Shown: piece by piece, positions 63,318-64,000 of the stretch | Numbering within the stretch: the stretch's first letter is position 1 | Layout: each line of letters starts with the position of its first letter | Assembly: GCF_021728295.1 (NCBI RefSeq) | Contig: NZ_JAKJXE010000007.1 | Span: 62,001 to 126,000 of the forward strand | Direction of reading: 5' to 3' | DNA from: Pseudomonas petrae | Lineage (GTDB): Bacteria > Pseudomonadota > Gammaproteobacteria > Pseudomonadales > Pseudomonadaceae | Length of the DNA stretch: 64,000 bases | Made by a program: the position numbers and the translations under genes | Notes under the pieces: model-generated | Database searches by the model: none | The model's input: only the letters and a program-made list of their open reading frames with translations | What the model was told of the DNA's origin: nothing

Positions 63318-64000
63318 ATGGGGGCCCAAGCCACGCGTCTTTCAGACGTAAAAGTCAAAGCCGCGAAGCCAAAGGATAAGGACTACATTCTCACGGATGG
63401 CAACGGCCTTCAAATGCGAGTGAGAATCAATGGCTCCAAGCTCTGGAATTTCAACTACATCCAACCTGTGACGAAAAAACGGATAAACATGGGGCTGGGA
63501 ACCTTTCCCGAGGTCAGCCTGGCGCAAGCACGCAAGAGAACTGTGGAAGCGAGAGAGCTTGTCGCGCAGGGGCTAGACCCTAAAGAAAAACGCGACGCCG
63601 AGCGTCACGCGAAGAAAGCAGCCACGGAACACACTTTTGAAAACATCTCTAAAGCGTGGTTTGAGCTCAAAAAGGATTCAGTCACCCCAGCGTACGCCGA
63701 GGATATTTGGCGCTCCCTCAAGCTTCATGTTTTCCCTGACCTGGGCACTACCCCAATCTCAGCTATCACGGCTCCCAAGGTCATCAATTTGCTTCGCCCC
63801 CTAGAAACGAAAGGCAGCCTCGAGACTGTTAAACGGTTGACACAGCGTCTCAATGAAATTATGACCTATGGAGTCAATTCGGGATTGATTCACGCTAATC
63901 CACTCAGTGGGATTCGCTCCGTTTTCAAGAAGCCAAGAAAGAAGAACATGGCGGCACTCGCTCCGGATGAGCTAAAAGAGCTCATGGTGGCGATTGCCAA
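63318..64000 (+). CDS. P4-type tyrosine integrase, C-terminal part beyond the window
   Basis: Site-specific recombinase of a genomic island; 227 codons are visible and the catalytic half is cut off by the window edge. The N-terminal DUF4102/Arm-DNA-binding domain (MGAQATRLSDVKVKAAKPKDKDY, then LQMRVRINGSKLWNFNY and MGLGTFPEVSLAQAR) is typical of P4 integrases, followed by the core-binding domain with TFENISKAWFELKKDSVTPAYAED. The codon use is AT-richer than the flanking housekeeping genes, as expected for acquired DNA. Whether it is intact and what cargo follows cannot be seen. Confidence 0.93.
   Translation, partial: MGAQATRLSDVKVKAAKPKDKDYILTDGNGLQMRVRINGSKLWNFNYIQPVTKKRINMGLGTFPEVSLAQARKRTVEARELVAQGLDPKEKRDAERHAKKAATEHTFENISKAWFELKKDSVTPAYAEDIWRSLKLHVFPDLGTTPISAITAPKVINLLRPLETKGSLETVKRLTQRLNEIMTYGVNSGLIHANPLSGIRSVFKKPRKKNMAALAPDELKELMVAIA

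Overview
The window is chromosomal DNA of a Pseudomonas, most likely from the P. syringae/P. fluorescens lineage. This rests on gene order: metY–rimP–nusA–infB–rbfA–truB–rpsO–pnp, then secG–tpiA–glmM–folP–ftsH–rlmE, greA–carB–carA–dapB–dnaJ–dnaK–grpE, recN/fur/bamE, smpB, lldR/lldP–lldD–dld and ssrA. It is also supported by Pseudomonas-type REP pairs and an uronate dehydrogenase that closely resembles my recollection of the P. syringae enzyme. The window holds no CRISPR array, rRNA or complete insertion sequence.

Layout. 1-7.0 kb (minus strand): a polyol/sugar operon. It encodes a periplasmic binding protein, an RbsA-like ATPase, an RbsC-like permease, a zinc alcohol dehydrogenase, an FGGY kinase and a short-chain dehydrogenase cut off by the window edge. 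Two REP pairs lie between its genes. 7.2-13.7 kb (plus): an uronate region with an OprD-type porin, uronate dehydrogenase, an SMP-30-type lactonase and a three-part TRAP transporter. 14-19.8 kb (plus): an unrecognised Fe(II)/2-oxoglutarate oxygenase, then an AtsK/TauD-like dioxygenase with a four-gene ABC importer, presumably for organosulfur compounds. 19.8-21.8 kb (minus): a PAS-GGDEF diguanylate cyclase coupled to a receiver-CheC-like protein. 22.3 kb: a small BON-domain periplasmic protein behind a candidate sigma-54 promoter. 22.9-48.9 kb (mostly minus): the core translation, cell-envelope, pyrimidine and heat-shock block, with an initiator tRNA-Met and a tRNA-Leu(GAG). 49-54.9 kb: recN (LexA box), fur, bamE, rnfH, ratA, a sodium symporter and smpB. 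55.1-62.1 kb: the L-/D-lactate operon with its repressor and a perfect 19-bp operator. 62.3-64 kb: a small secreted protein, tmRNA, and the start of a genomic island whose P4-type integrase lies beside the 3' end of ssrA.

How it works together. The left third is catabolic and transport cargo, and its regulatory signals can be read in the sequence. Two promoters, for the porin and for udh, each carry a related dyad 8-9 nt downstream of the -10 box. Nearly every carbon-source gene has an AAnAAnAA motif just upstream of its start codon, as expected for Hfq/Crc catabolite repression, while the sulfur cluster lacks it. The housekeeping part carries matching control elements: two near-perfect sigma-32 promoters for grpE and dnaK, a LexA box for recN, terminator hairpins in the leaders of rimP and carA, and bidirectional terminators between converging genes.

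I did not find a clearly new multi-gene system. The points most worth following up are the shared uronate operator, the orphan leader/gene remnant at 7.23-7.53 kb, the sigma-54 promoter before the BON gene, the unassigned 2OG oxygenase, the GGDEF/CheC-like pair, and the ssrA-linked island that continues past the right edge.
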